DNA of 64,000 nucleotides from Roseicella aerolata (GCF_020523605.1 NZ_JAJAQI010000024.1:1-64000); one strand, 5' to 3'. Counted from the first letter of the stretch, positions 8,664 to 18,235 are shown. Notes: generated from the sequence alone by a model not told the origin. Translations and numbers: made by a program.

Positions 8664-9644
8664 ATGCGCCCGACGCGCCGCCATCTGCTCGCCGCCCCCC
8701 TCATCCTCGCCGCGCCTGCCATCGCGCGCGCCCAGGGTGCCGGCGACTATCCCAGCCGCCCCGTCACCATCATCGCCGCCGGCGCGGCGGGGGGGCCGAC
8801 CGACACCATCACCCGCATCGTCGCCGACAATATGGGCCGGCATATGGGCCAGCCGGTGGTGGTCGAGAGCATCGGCGGCTCCCTCGTCGGGCCGCAGCGC
8901 GTGGCGCAGGCGCGGCCGGACGGCTACACGCTGCTGATCAACAATATCGGCATGGCCGCCAGCGCCACGCTCTACCGCAAGCTGCCCTATGACGTGCCGG
9001 GCAGCTTCGCGCCGCTCGGCCTGGTGTCGGATGCGGCGATGACGATCGTCACGCGCCCCGGCTTCCCGGCCGAGAACCTGGCCGGCGTCATGGGCGCGCT
9101 GAAGACCCAGGGCGATGCGCTGAACATGGCGACCGCCGGCCTCGGCTCCGCCGCCAATCTCTGCGCCCTGCTGGTGCAGCAGGCGGCCGGCAACCGCGCC
9201 ACCATCGTGGTGTTCCGCGGCACCGCCCCGGCGATCACGGAGCTGATGGCCGGGCGCATCGACATCCTCTGCGACCAGGCAACCAACACCGTCCCCTATA
9301 TCCGCGACCGGCGGGTGGAGGCCTGGGGAGTCAGCAGCCCGGAGAGGCTGCCCGGCCTGCCCAGTGTCCCGACCACGGCGGAGGCCGGCTTCCCCGCGAT
9401 CGCGATGAGCACCTGGCACGGCCTCTACGCCCCGGCCGGCACGCCGGAGCCGATCCAGGAGAAGATCTCGGCCGCGCTCCGCGCGACGCTGCAGGAGGAG
9501 CGGCTGCGCCAGCGCTATGCCGACCTGCTGACCGAGGTGCCTTCCGAGGAGCGTCAGACCATCGGGTTCCACCGCCGCTTCATCCTGGAGGAGGTGGCGC
9601 GCTGGCGCCCGATCATCCAGGCGGCCGGGGCCTATGCCGATTGA
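8664..9644 (+). CDS. Tripartite tricarboxylate transporter substrate-binding protein (Bug/TctC family)
   Basis: A 326-residue periplasmic binding protein. The N-terminus MRPTRRHLLAAP with AIARAQ resembles a Tat signal, with cleavage after about residue 24. The mature part starts with YPSRPVTIIAAGAAGGPTDTITR, the usual Bug signature. The typical later motifs are GYTLLI, the ADS-like loop replaced by MAGRIDILCDQ, and LPSVPTTAEAGF. Such proteins bind carboxylates. No TctA/TctB membrane genes lie nearby, as is common for the many orphan Bug proteins of this group. GGAGG precedes the ATG by 8 bases. Confidence 0.92.
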   Translation: MRPTRRHLLAAPLILAAPAIARAQGAGDYPSRPVTIIAAGAAGGPTDTITRIVADNMGRHMGQPVVVESIGGSLVGPQRVAQARPDGYTLLINNIGMAASATLYRKLPYDVPGSFAPLGLVSDAAMTIVTRPGFPAENLAGVMGALKTQGDALNMATAGLGSAANLCALLVQQAAGNRATIVVFRGTAPAITELMAGRIDILCDQATNTVPYIRDRRVEAWGVSSPERLPGLPSVPTTAEAGFPAIAMSTWHGLYAPAGTPEPIQEKISAALRATLQEERLRQRYADLLTEVPSEERQTIGFHRRFILEEVARWRPIIQAAGAYAD

Positions 9645-9655
9645 TGGAAAACCGC

Positions 9656-9698
9656 GCATCCATGCGGCCCCGGGCGTCGGGTTCTCCCGCATGGATGC
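9656..9698. terminator. Candidate terminator hairpin
   Basis: A 12-base-pair perfect stem (GCATCCATGCGG at 9656-9667, CCGCATGGATGC at 9687-9698) with a 19-base loop lies directly after the TctC-type gene. There is no T-run, so it may act as an mRNA 3' stabiliser instead. Confidence 0.45.
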
Positions 9699-9909
9699 TT
9701 CGCTGCGGCACCCAGGGGCGCCCGGCCTGCCGTGCCGGCGGCGGATCAGTGTCCCGCCGCGCGGATGATCTTGCCTCGCACGGAGGTTGACGCACTCGTG
9801 CGGCCGCTCAGCCCGCGCAGCCCTTACCCTTGGCCCGGTGAACCATCCCCGCCGGGCACGGTTAACCCGGCATCGCCCGCCCGGCGGCGAGAGATTCAGG
9901 GGCCGTGCC

Positions 9910-10350
9910 ATGCCGCTTGTCCAGATCACTGCCACCCTTCTGCTGGCCGCGCTGCTTGGCGGCCCGGTCGCGGCACAGACCCAGGCGCAGCCGCAGCAGG
10001 AACGCGCGGACCCGGCCTGGCTCACGCCCGACCAGGTGCGTACCGTGCTGCGCGCCCGCGGCTATACCGAGATGGGCGGGCTGGAGCGTGAGGGCGACAC
10101 CTACAGGGTGACGGACGCGATCCGCTATGGCGAGAAGGTGCCGGACATCACCCTAGACGCGCTGACCGGCCTGCCGCGGGAGCAGCCGCCACTGACCGAA
10201 AGCCAGGCGCGGAGCCTGCTGCTGCAGCGCGGCTACACCTCGGTGCAGGAACTCGGCCGGGAGGGCGACATGATCCGCCTGCGCGCCGAGCAGAGCGGCA
10301 CCCCGGTGGAAGTGCGGGTGAACGCCCAGACCGGCGCGGTATCACGCTGA
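9910..10350 (+). CDS. Exported protein with two PepSY-like repeats
   Basis: A 146-residue protein with a clear signal peptide (MPLVQITATLLLAALLGGPVAAQ, cleavage near residue 23). The mature part has two similar units, each of the form LT..Q(V/A)R..L..RGYT followed by L.REGD and a C-terminal ..TG: residues about 37-88 and 94-145. This is the pattern of small periplasmic PepSY-type proteins, which often modulate proteases or metal-related enzymes. No partner is evident nearby. It is convergent with the polysaccharide operon. Confidence 0.7.
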   Translation: MPLVQITATLLLAALLGGPVAAQTQAQPQQERADPAWLTPDQVRTVLRARGYTEMGGLEREGDTYRVTDAIRYGEKVPDITLDALTGLPREQPPLTESQARSLLLQRGYTSVQELGREGDMIRLRAEQSGTPVEVRVNAQTGAVSR

Positions 10351-10582
10351 GGCTGCCGCACGGCCGGCCGGCCCGATGGCAGGGTTCAGGCATGGCGCGG
10401 AGCGTGACCCGTCCCTGATCCGTCATTGCGGGCGGATGCCGCTCCGCCCTGGCGGAGGCTCCCAGCCCCGCACCCGCTCCCGGGAAGTGTAGAAGCCGCG
10501 CGCGCTGCGCCTGCCGGCCAGCGCCGGTTCCGCCGCGGCACCTCCTCCGCCAGCAAGGTGGGTGGCGGGAGAGCGGCTGTCG

Positions 10583-11362
10583 CTATCCCTGCACCACCGG
10601 CTGCTGCTGCCGCCGCAGCCTCTCCCGCGCCACCAGCCACAGGAAGCGGCTGTTCCCCACCAGATAGCGTTTCCACAGCCGCCGCGGCTCCAGCCACAGC
10701 CGCCAGGCCCATTCCAGCCCGGCCGCCTGCATCCAGCGCGGCGCGCGCGGCACCATGCCCGCCAGCACGTCGAAGGCGCCGCCCACGCCCATGATGAGCT
10801 TCACCCCGAATGCGTCGCGGTAGCGCTCGCACCAGATATCCTTGAAGGGTGATGGCATGGCGACGAAGAGCATGTCGGCGCGCGATGCGGCGATCTGCCG
10901 CGCCACCTCCTCATGCTGCTCCGGGCCGAAATACCCGTCCCGCCAGCCGGCAATCGCAAGCCCCGGATAGCGCTGCCGGCATTGCGCCACGAAGGTCTCG
11001 ATCACCGCCGGCTTCGCGCCCAGCAGGAAGACGCGCAACCCCTGCTCCGGCGCGCGTTCCAGCAGCGCCTCCAGCAGGTCGATACCCGTCACCCGTTCCG
11101 GCATCCGGGCGCCGAGCAGCCGCGCCGCCCAGACCAGGGACATGCCGTCCGGCGTCACCAGATCGGCCGCCTCCGCCGCCTGCTGCAGCGCCGGGTCGTC
11201 CTGCATGGCGACGAGGTGGGAGGCATTGGCGGTCAGCAGGATGCGCGCGCGCGGGCTGCTGCGTGCGCTCTCCAGGCACCAATGCAGAACCTCCTGCTGG
11301 GACATCGGGTCGATGCCGCAATCCAGCAGGCGGACGGCAGGGGGACGGGCCGGCATCGGCAT
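10583..11362 (-). CDS. WecG/TagA/CpsF-family glycosyltransferase
   Basis: A 259-residue GT26-type enzyme that transfers ManNAc or a related sugar to a lipid-linked intermediate in polysaccharide synthesis. Family motifs are LLTANASHLV, LVTPDGMS (TxDG equivalent), RVTGIDLLEALLERA, VFLLGAKP, GYFGPEQ, and the C-terminal GVGGAFDVLAGMVPRAPRWMQAAGLEWAWRL. It is the third gene of an operon with an unknown protein (11 bases upstream) and a UDP-GlcNAc 2-epimerase, which would supply UDP-ManNAc. The start at 11362 (MPMPARPP) is chosen by the motif distance. The ATG two codons later is equally possible. Confidence 0.9.
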   Translation of the reverse strand: MPMPARPPAVRLLDCGIDPMSQQEVLHWCLESARSSPRARILLTANASHLVAMQDDPALQQAAEAADLVTPDGMSLVWAARLLGARMPERVTGIDLLEALLERAPEQGLRVFLLGAKPAVIETFVAQCRQRYPGLAIAGWRDGYFGPEQHEEVARQIAASRADMLFVAMPSPFKDIWCERYRDAFGVKLIMGVGGAFDVLAGMVPRAPRWMQAAGLEWAWRLWLEPRRLWKRYLVGNSRFLWLVARERLRRQQQPVVQG

Positions 11363-11373
11363 GGCGGCGGCCG

Positions 11374-12480
11374 CTAGACGATATGCCCGGCGGGGGCGGG
11401 CCCGCCCTCGATGGCGGAGGCATAGAGCAGCCAGCCCCATTCATAGGGCCGGATCTCGCGGTTCAGCCGGAAGCGCGGCTGCGACGGCCCGGCGGCCGGC
11501 AGGCCGAGCAGCATGCGCGCATGCCGCAGGCGGTGGGCAAGCGCACCCTCCTCCCGCTCCACGCTGCGCCAGATGATGCCGGAGCTCGGCTCCACCATGT
11601 CGATCCCCAGCTCATTCGCCTGCAACCAGGCGCGGCTGCTGGCCGCCGCCGCGGCGTGGTTGCGCCCGCCGGCCACGGCCAGGGCGCGCAGCGCCATCGG
11701 CGCCATGCTGTGCTGGTGCACGGAATAGACGGGGTAGCCCTCCACCACCTTGCCGGTCCGGGCGTCGTGGTGCCACCACCACTGGCCGAGCGGCCCCTGC
11801 GCCTCCACCAGATGGGTGCCGCAGCGATCGGCCAGCACGCGCCGCGCCTCGTCCCCCAGCGCGATGGCGGCGAAGGCGAGGGCCTGCAGCGGGTAGACCT
11901 GGTCGGCGAAATTGGCGATGCGGGCCCGGATCCGGTGCTGCGGGGGTGCGGCAGGGCCGGCGTGGCGGAAGACCAGCGTGTTCCGGTCCAGCCGGCTCTC
12001 CAGCTCCTGCAGCGCGGCGATGCAGGCGGGGCGCAGGCTGGGCAGGCCGGCATGCAGCAGGCCGCTGACCAGCCAGGCCACCTCCATGGTGGTCAGGTTC
12101 CGCGCCACCAGCGCCAGCTCGGCAGGGTCGAACCCTGCCTCCCCCAGCAGGGCAAGGGGCGGGGCGGCGCGCAGAGCGCTGTTGGCCCAGAGCACCAGGC
12201 CGAGGCCGCCGGGATAGCGCTCCTCCCGCACCCGGGCGGCGAGGTGGCGGCACAGCGCGACCGGGTCGGCCACCACCGCGCGCGCCGGGATGCCGGCACG
12301 GCTCAGCCCGATCAGGCAGATCGCGGAGCTGGTGAGGCTTTCCGTCCCGAGCGTCGAGGCCCAGGCGCCATCCCGGATCTGCCGGCCGAAGCGGCCGGTG
12401 CGCGGATCGACGCAGTCACGCAGCCGGGCGACGCAGAGGTCCTGGAGGTTGTCGAACCGGGTGGCCAGGGCCTGGCTCAT
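11374..12480 (-). CDS. Unknown helical protein in polysaccharide operon
   Basis: A 368-residue protein without signal peptide or membrane segments. It is rich in repeating helices with aromatic/His patterns (GQWWWHHDARTG, YPVYSVHQHSMAPMAL, PYEWGWLLYAS). Such spacing of helices and W/H/Y-rich loops recalls alpha/alpha-toroid enzymes (six-hairpin glycosidases or prenyltransferase/squalene-cyclase repeats), but no catalytic set can be assigned. The ATG overlaps the stop of the epimerase gene by 4 bases (ATGA), and it is followed by the WecG-like gene. A role in making or modifying the same surface glycan is therefore likely. Confidence 0.7.
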   Translation of the reverse strand: MSQALATRFDNLQDLCVARLRDCVDPRTGRFGRQIRDGAWASTLGTESLTSSAICLIGLSRAGIPARAVVADPVALCRHLAARVREERYPGGLGLVLWANSALRAAPPLALLGEAGFDPAELALVARNLTTMEVAWLVSGLLHAGLPSLRPACIAALQELESRLDRNTLVFRHAGPAAPPQHRIRARIANFADQVYPLQALAFAAIALGDEARRVLADRCGTHLVEAQGPLGQWWWHHDARTGKVVEGYPVYSVHQHSMAPMALRALAVAGGRNHAAAAASSRAWLQANELGIDMVEPSSGIIWRSVEREEGALAHRLRHARMLLGLPAAGPSQPRFRLNREIRPYEWGWLLYASAIEGGPAPAGHIV

Positions 12481-13673
12481 TGGGCGGGGGCTCCATCGGC
12501 AAGGGGCAGGGGCATCGGGGGCTGGGCCAGGGCAGCGTGCGGCGCGGCCGGGCGGCGGGTTGCGCGATGCGGTCGGATGGCGGCGGCGACCAGCGTCGCG
12601 ATCCGCTCCGACGCACGGCCATCCCCATAGGGGGAGACACCCTTGGCCATGGCGGCATAGGCGGCGGGGGAGGTGAGCAGCGTCCCAGCCTCCGCCAGGA
12701 TGCGGTCCGGGTCGGTGCCGACCAGCCGGGCGACGCCGAGTTCGACCGCCTCCGGCCGCTCGGTGACGTCGCGCAGCACCAGCACGGGCTTGCCGAGCGC
12801 CGGCGCTTCCTCCTGCAGCCCGCCGCTGTCGGTCAGCACCAGGGTGCAGCGCTGCATGGCGGCGACCAGCGCGGGGTAGCCGAGCGGCTCGGTCAGAGTG
12901 ACCTGCGGATGGCCGCCGAGCACGGCATGTGCCAGGTCCCGCACATTCGGGTTGGGATGCACGGGGTAGAGCACATGCAGGTCCGGGAAGGCGGCGCAGA
13001 GGCGGCGCACGGCCGAGAGCACCTGCTCGGCCGGCGGGCCGAAGCTCTCCCGCCGGTGCAGCGTCATCAGCACCAGCCTGCCCTGGCGCGGCAGGCCGGG
13101 CGGCAGGGCCGGCCTGCCGCGCGCCACCTCCAGCAGCGCGTCGATCACGGTATTGCCGGTGACATGGACGGTCTCCGGCGCCACGCCCTCCCGCAGCAGG
13201 GCACGCCGCGCGCCCTCGGTCGGGGCGAAATTCAGCGTCGCGGCGCGGCCGGCGACAATGCGGTTGAACTCCTCCGGGAAGGGGTGCTGCAGGTCGCCGG
13301 TGCGCAGCCCGGCCTCGACATGGCCGAAGGGGATACGGCGGTGGAAGCAGGCGATGGCGGTGGCCATCACCGTGCTGGTATCGCCCTGCGCCAGCACCAG
13401 GGCCGGCGGCGACCGTTCCAGCAGAGGGTCAATTCCGTCCAGGATCCGCGCCACCAGGCCGGAGAGGCTCTGGTTCTCCCGCATCAGGTCGAGGTCGATA
13501 TCGCCGCGCAGCCCGAAGGAGGCCAGCGCCTGGTCGAGCAGGTCGCGATGCTGGCCGGTGAGCAGCAGTCGCACCTCCAGACCCCGCCGGCGCCGGAGCG
13601 CGTGCACGATCGGCGCCATCTTGATGGCTTCCGGCCGCGTCCCGACGACGCAGAGCACCGTGGACGATGTCAC
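12477..13673 (-). CDS. wecB: UDP-N-acetylglucosamine 2-epimerase (non-hydrolyzing)
   Basis: A 398-residue enzyme that converts UDP-GlcNAc to UDP-ManNAc. Motifs include VGTRPEAIKMAP (residues 8-19), HVEAGLRTGD, FNRIVAGR, TGNTVIDALL, and LTDSGGLQEEAPALGKPVLVLRDVTERPE near residue 285. These are the standard set of the non-hydrolyzing family. The start is a GTG at 13671-13673 with a strong GGAGG 5-6 bases upstream; the upstream in-frame extension is not coding-like. It is the first gene of an operon with an unknown helical protein (4-base overlap) and a WecG-like transferase that would use its product. Confidence 0.93.
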   Translation of the reverse strand: MTSSTVLCVVGTRPEAIKMAPIVHALRRRRGLEVRLLLTGQHRDLLDQALASFGLRGDIDLDLMRENQSLSGLVARILDGIDPLLERSPPALVLAQGDTSTVMATAIACFHRRIPFGHVEAGLRTGDLQHPFPEEFNRIVAGRAATLNFAPTEGARRALLREGVAPETVHVTGNTVIDALLEVARGRPALPPGLPRQGRLVLMTLHRRESFGPPAEQVLSAVRRLCAAFPDLHVLYPVHPNPNVRDLAHAVLGGHPQVTLTEPLGYPALVAAMQRCTLVLTDSGGLQEEAPALGKPVLVLRDVTERPEAVELGVARLVGTDPDRILAEAGTLLTSPAAYAAMAKGVSPYGDGRASERIATLVAAAIRPHRATRRPAAPHAALAQPPMPLPLADGAPAQ

Positions 13674-14013
13674 GCAATCCTCCTTGCCCGAATTCGGTGC
13701 CCATCCTTCGAAATCTCGCGCGGGAGACGACCGCGCCGCCAAGTCTTCATCCATGGTGCCAATGGCAGGGGCGCCTCGAACCAGTGCCTGCAGCAAATAT
13801 GCTCACGCTGTATTTGCCATGTACTTCAAGGACATGACCCAGGACCCGATCGAACTTGACGCAGGCAGAATAATGGGCGCGATTGTCAGCAAAGCATAAC
13901 TGTTGCGTGTTCGGTCACAGCATGACGTGTATGTGAAATAATGTCGCACAATCCAGCAAAGCTTCCGGCAAGCCGCCCGACCGCCGCGGCGCCTCCGCGC
14001 CCCGCCGCATGCA
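13674..14013. other. Intergenic region upstream of the wecB operon
   Basis: 340 bases, clearly richer in A+T than the surroundings, especially 13795-13945. It must contain the promoter of the leftward polysaccharide operon. I see no -35/-10 pair good enough to call, and no gene. The part next to 14014 is the 3' side of the RTX protein gene. Confidence 0.5.
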
Positions 14014-15981
14014 TCAGGAGAAGACGTAATCCCCCGCGACAAGGGCCGCGCTGCCCGCATGCTGCAGGATGATCCTGGCCGAGATGGCCCCATCCACCAG
14101 CTCGTAGAGGTGGTCCCCTGCGGGGCCCATCTCGCGGAGATGCGTGAAGGTCGCATGGCCGGAAAAACCCTCGAAGCGCAGCACGTCGCCGCCCGCCGCG
14201 CCATTGCCCGCGCCCTCGAAGCCGGTGATCTGGTCCACCTCCCCCGGCTTGAGCCCGGCCAGATCCGACTTGCGGATCACGATGGTGTCGCGCCCCGCAC
14301 CGCCCGTGATGCGGTCCGCCCCGGCGCCCCCCACCAGCCGGTCATCGCCCTCGCCACCCTCCAGCCGGTCCGCGCCGGCATGGCCCTCCAGCACGTCATT
14401 CCCCTTGCCGCCGAGCAGGTGATCCGCGCCGGCGCCGCCCAGCAGCAGGTCATCCCCAGGGCCGCCATCGAGCGTATCCCTCCCCGGCCCGCCGGCCAGC
14501 GTGTCGCGGCCGCCGAGCCCTTGCAGGACCTCGCTACCAGGGCCGCCGAGACGCAGGTCGTCACCGCTGCTTGCCCGGTTCCGCACCGTCATGAGCAGGA
14601 GCTGGCCGCCCTCCACCACCTCCGTCCGCGCCGCGCTGCCGCTCTTTCCGAAGCGGACATGCGCCTGGCTGTCGAGCAGGAAGGCCTGGGTGCCGCCACC
14701 CCCGAAGATCGCGGAGACATCGATGATGCCGGAGGATTCCTCGTCCTGCGTCAGGAAGCCGCGCCCGCCGGTGGCGAAGCGCGCCGGGTCGTGCCGCGCG
14801 ACCTCGAAGGCGCGGTCGGAGCCCGGGTCATAGACCCAGATCCGGCCGAGCCGGGAGCTGGCGCCGGGATCCTCCTGCAGCCAGACGCGGCCATGGGCAT
14901 CGACCGTCATGTTGTCGAACATTCGCTGCCCTTCGCTGCCGTCGAGCAGCGCGGTGAAGCGGCCGCCGAGCTGCGGCCTGGCGGCATCGACGAAGTCGAG
15001 CGCCCAGAGGCGCGACGGGCCGGCATTGCTGGCGGAGGTGGCGAAGTAGAGGCGGTTGCCATCCAGCCGGTCCCAGGCGGCATCCTCCGGGCGCCACCAC
15101 TCGGTCACACCGGCCCGGTCGCTGGCCGCCTCGATCCGGCTGCCCGATTTCCTCGCGGCGTCGGGGATCTCGGCGACGGAGAAGCTGCCGGAGAGCGGGA
15201 CCTTTCCCTTCCTGGCGCCCTCACCATCGGCGCCATGGCCGATGCCCTGCGCCACGATGCCGTAGAGCCTGCCATTGGTCAGGCCGGCCTTGTCCACCAC
15301 GCTGCCGGCCGCCTGCTTGTCGCCGACATAGATGTAGACCTGGCCGGCCGTGTTGTCCTCCGTCGCGGCCACCACCGTCTTCCGCCCGGTCGTCGGGTTG
15401 GCGACGAGATTCTCGAAGCCCAGATTGCCGAGCCGCGGCAGCTCATAGGCCTTGCCCGCATCGGCGCCGGTGACGACGAAGCCGAAGGCGCGGCCGTTCG
15501 GGGTGGTCTCCTCCCCCGTCAGCCAGAGGCGGGCGGTCGTGCCGAGCCCACTCGCGGCATCGTGGAAGGCGGAGGTCTTCGCCAGGTCGCCGGAGCAGAG
15601 CTTGTGCCAGGCGGTGGTGGCCCGGGTCCAGGCGCCATCGCCGTCGCTGTCCTGGTAGACCGTCTTGGCCAGATCCCCGGCATCGATGACGGCGAGCGTC
15701 GCCTTGTCGATCACCAGCTTCGAGACGAAGGCGCCCTTCGCGCCATGCTCACGCGTGATGCCGCTGCTGCGGGTGATCTCGTGGTTCATCAGCACCGTGA
15801 CGGTGCCGTTGCCATTGTCGAGGGCGCCGAGGCCGTCCGGGACGCCGACCATGCGCCAGGGCGTCACGCCATCCGCCCTGGTTCCGACGGCATCCCCGGC
15901 GGTGAGCAGGGAGGTGAAGGACAGGCCCGGCCTGCCGGGCAGGAGATAGGGCGAGGTGGCGGTGGATGGGCCGGTGGGCAT
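14014..15981 (-). CDS. Secreted PhoX-like (DUF839) protein with C-terminal RTX calcium-binding repeats
   Basis: A 655-residue protein. The first 470 residues resemble the PhoX/DUF839 beta-propeller (LMNHEITRSSGITREHGAKGAFVSKLVID, GEETTPNGRAFGFV, GNLGFENL, TEDNTAGQVYIYVG, WRPEDAAWD, LYFATSAS). These are the parts that bind calcium and iron in PhoX phosphatases. Residues about 480-590 contain hemolysin-type nonapeptide repeats (GGPGRDTLDGGPGDDLLLGGAGADHLLGG and further). There is no N-terminal signal. With the RTX block this indicates type I secretion, but no ABC/MFP/TolC genes lie nearby. A phosphatase or phytase-like function is plausible; catalysis is not proven from sequence. Confidence 0.85.
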   Translation of the reverse strand: MPTGPSTATSPYLLPGRPGLSFTSLLTAGDAVGTRADGVTPWRMVGVPDGLGALDNGNGTVTVLMNHEITRSSGITREHGAKGAFVSKLVIDKATLAVIDAGDLAKTVYQDSDGDGAWTRATTAWHKLCSGDLAKTSAFHDAASGLGTTARLWLTGEETTPNGRAFGFVVTGADAGKAYELPRLGNLGFENLVANPTTGRKTVVAATEDNTAGQVYIYVGDKQAAGSVVDKAGLTNGRLYGIVAQGIGHGADGEGARKGKVPLSGSFSVAEIPDAARKSGSRIEAASDRAGVTEWWRPEDAAWDRLDGNRLYFATSASNAGPSRLWALDFVDAARPQLGGRFTALLDGSEGQRMFDNMTVDAHGRVWLQEDPGASSRLGRIWVYDPGSDRAFEVARHDPARFATGGRGFLTQDEESSGIIDVSAIFGGGGTQAFLLDSQAHVRFGKSGSAARTEVVEGGQLLLMTVRNRASSGDDLRLGGPGSEVLQGLGGRDTLAGGPGRDTLDGGPGDDLLLGGAGADHLLGGKGNDVLEGHAGADRLEGGEGDDRLVGGAGADRITGGAGRDTIVIRKSDLAGLKPGEVDQITGFEGAGNGAAGGDVLRFEGFSGHATFTHLREMGPAGDHLYELVDGAISARIILQHAGSAALVAGDYVFS

Positions 15982-16127
15982 GCGGTGCTCCGAGGAAGCC
16001 GACAGCGATCTGCCGCCCTTCAGCTTCCCCCGTCCGGCCGCGGATGGGCGGCCGGACGTCCGTCACAACTCCATGATGGCGCGGGGGCCACAGCCTTGCG
16101 CCGCGCCGGCGGCGCGGCGGCGCCCCC

Positions 16128-18020
16128 CTATTTCTGCAGCACGTAGGTGCCGGGCGCGTCCACCAGCGGCGGATGCTTCGCGCTGCCCATGGAGGGCGGC
16201 TTCACCCGCTTGCCGCCGCGCTCCGCCAGCCAGGCGGCCCAGTCCGTCCACCAGCTGCCATCATGCTTCTGCGCGCCGCGCCGCCACTGCTCCGCGGTCT
16301 TCGCCCCGGTCTCATCCGAGGTCCAGTAGCTGCCCTTGCCGCCCGGCGGGTTGATGATCCCTGCGATATGGCCGGAGGAGCCGAGGATGTAGCGCACCTT
16401 GCCGCCGGCGAGGCGGGTGATCTGCCAGGCCGCGTCCCAGGGGACGATGTGGTCCTTCTCCGCCCCCACGGCATAGATGTCCTGCTTGATGGCACCGAGG
16501 TCGAGAGGCTGGCCCTTCAGCGTGATCTTGCCGGGCTTCATCAGGTTGTTCTCGACATAGGTGTTGCGCAGGTACCAGGCATGCGCCGCGCGTGCCATCC
16601 GCGTCCCGTCGCTGTTCCAGTAGAGCAGGTCGAAGGCCGGCGGCTTCTCGCCCAGCAGGTAGTTGTTGACGACATTCGCCCAGATCAGGTCGTTCGAGCG
16701 CAGCAGGTTGAACATGTTCGACATCTCGCGGCTGTCGAGGTAGCCGCGCTGCATCATCTGCGCCTCGATCGCGTCGATCGCGCCCTCGCCGAGGAAGACC
16801 GCGGTGTCGCCGACGCGCGAGAAGTCCTGCAGGGAAACCATGAAGGTCACGGCGTTGAACCGCTTGTCGCCCTCGGCGGCCAGCCAGGCCAGCACCATCG
16901 CCAGCAGCGTGCCGCCGATGCAGTAGCCCATGACGTTCAGCGTGTTGCTGCCCGTGATCTCCCGCACCACGTCGCTCGGCTCGAGCACGCCGAGCTCCAT
17001 GTAGTCCTCGATGCTGGTCTCCTCCATCGAGGCATCGGGGTTGCGCCAGGACACGACGAAGACGGTGAAGCCCTGCTTCACCAGGAAGCCGATCAGGCTG
17101 TTCTTCGGCTGCATGTCCATGATGTAGAACTTGTTGATCCAGGGCGGCAGGATCAGCAGCGGGCGGGCATGCACCGTCTCCGTCTGCGGGCTGTACTGGA
17201 TCAGCTCGACCAGCTTGTTGCGGTGCACCACCTTGCCGGGCGTCAGCGCCAGGTTGCGGCCGGGCGCGAAGGCATTGGCATCCACCATGGACAGGCGCCC
17301 GGCCTGCAGGTCCTCCACCAGGTTGCGCGCGCCGCTGGCGAGGCTGGCGCCGCCCGTCTCCATGGCGCGCTTCAGCGCGACGGGGTTGCTGGCCAGCAGC
17401 AGGGTCGGGCTCATCGCATCGACGAATTGCCGCAGGTGGAATTCCAGCCGCTGCCGCTCGGCCGGCTCCAGCCCATGCGCCGACTTGCCGCGCTGCAGCA
17501 ACCAGTCGGAGGCGAGCAGATAGGCCTCCTTCAAGGTGCGGAACACCGGGTTTGCCTGCCATTCCGGCGCGGCGAAGCGCTTGTCGGCGGCGGGCTTGCC
17601 GTCCCCCGCCGCCTCGCCCAGCCACCGCTTGCCGGCCTCGGACCAGGCATCGAGCGCGGCCCGCCAGACATTGGCGCCGAGCGCGGTGGCGGAGGCAATG
17701 GTGGCGGCGGGGTCGGCCAGCGACTGCATCCAGACGATGCGCAGCGCGCGCGCCACCTCCGCCCAGTCCACCGGAATCACCTCCCGCAGTGGGTTGGCGT
17801 TCCACATGGAATCGACCGCCTTCAGCAGCGGGTCGCGGTCGATCAGCGCCTTGGCTTGGCGCAGCGTCTCGGCCACCGTCGCGTCGCTCCAGGCCATCGC
17901 AGCGGGCGCCGCCGGCATCGCCGCGGTCCAGGAGGCGAGGGAGGCGAGCATCGCCTCCGCCCCCGGCAGGCCGGCAAAGCCCGGCGGCTGCCCGTTTCCG
18001 GTATGCTGCTGGTCGGCCAT
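16128..18020 (-). CDS. phaC: Class I poly(R)-hydroxyalkanoate synthase
   Basis: A 630-residue enzyme that polymerises hydroxyacyl-CoA into polyhydroxyalkanoate on granules. The lipase-like box GYCIGG contains the catalytic Cys367. Asp523 (EKDHIVPW) and His551 (GSSGHIAGIINPP) complete the triad. The segment PPWINKFYIMDMQPKNSLIGFLVKQGFTVFVVSWRNPD is characteristic of class I. The length is at the upper end of the class I range. ATG 18020 has GGGGAGGGA upstream. No phaA/phaB or phasin genes lie in the window. The next gene on the same strand is a hibernation factor, 215 bases away. Confidence 0.95.
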   Translation of the reverse strand: MADQQHTGNGQPPGFAGLPGAEAMLASLASWTAAMPAAPAAMAWSDATVAETLRQAKALIDRDPLLKAVDSMWNANPLREVIPVDWAEVARALRIVWMQSLADPAATIASATALGANVWRAALDAWSEAGKRWLGEAAGDGKPAADKRFAAPEWQANPVFRTLKEAYLLASDWLLQRGKSAHGLEPAERQRLEFHLRQFVDAMSPTLLLASNPVALKRAMETGGASLASGARNLVEDLQAGRLSMVDANAFAPGRNLALTPGKVVHRNKLVELIQYSPQTETVHARPLLILPPWINKFYIMDMQPKNSLIGFLVKQGFTVFVVSWRNPDASMEETSIEDYMELGVLEPSDVVREITGSNTLNVMGYCIGGTLLAMVLAWLAAEGDKRFNAVTFMVSLQDFSRVGDTAVFLGEGAIDAIEAQMMQRGYLDSREMSNMFNLLRSNDLIWANVVNNYLLGEKPPAFDLLYWNSDGTRMARAAHAWYLRNTYVENNLMKPGKITLKGQPLDLGAIKQDIYAVGAEKDHIVPWDAAWQITRLAGGKVRYILGSSGHIAGIINPPGGKGSYWTSDETGAKTAEQWRRGAQKHDGSWWTDWAAWLAERGGKRVKPPSMGSAKHPPLVDAPGTYVLQK

Positions 18021-18235
18021 CCTCGTCCCTCCCCTGTTTGGCGGCACGTATCCTGCCCGCGGCACGCCAACGCCGGGCTGCGGCCGGGGTTGGGCGGGTC
18101 AGGGCAGGACGGCCCCGCCTCCGCCGGTGCCTGCCGGCCCGATGCGACCGCGCATCCGTCCGCAGCATGGCGCATGATCCGGTCGGGGCGAAGCGGCCAT
18201 GATCCGGCGCCAGGCGCGCCGGCGCAGAAGGGCCG

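Noticed and set aside
7359-10025. An 888-residue minus-strand reading frame
   Set aside because: It is the reverse of the reductase and TctC-type genes, rich in Arg/His/Gly with no family motifs.
12480-13859. A long plus-strand frame over wecB
   Set aside because: Arg/Gln/His-rich with no motif; wecB on the other strand is clear.
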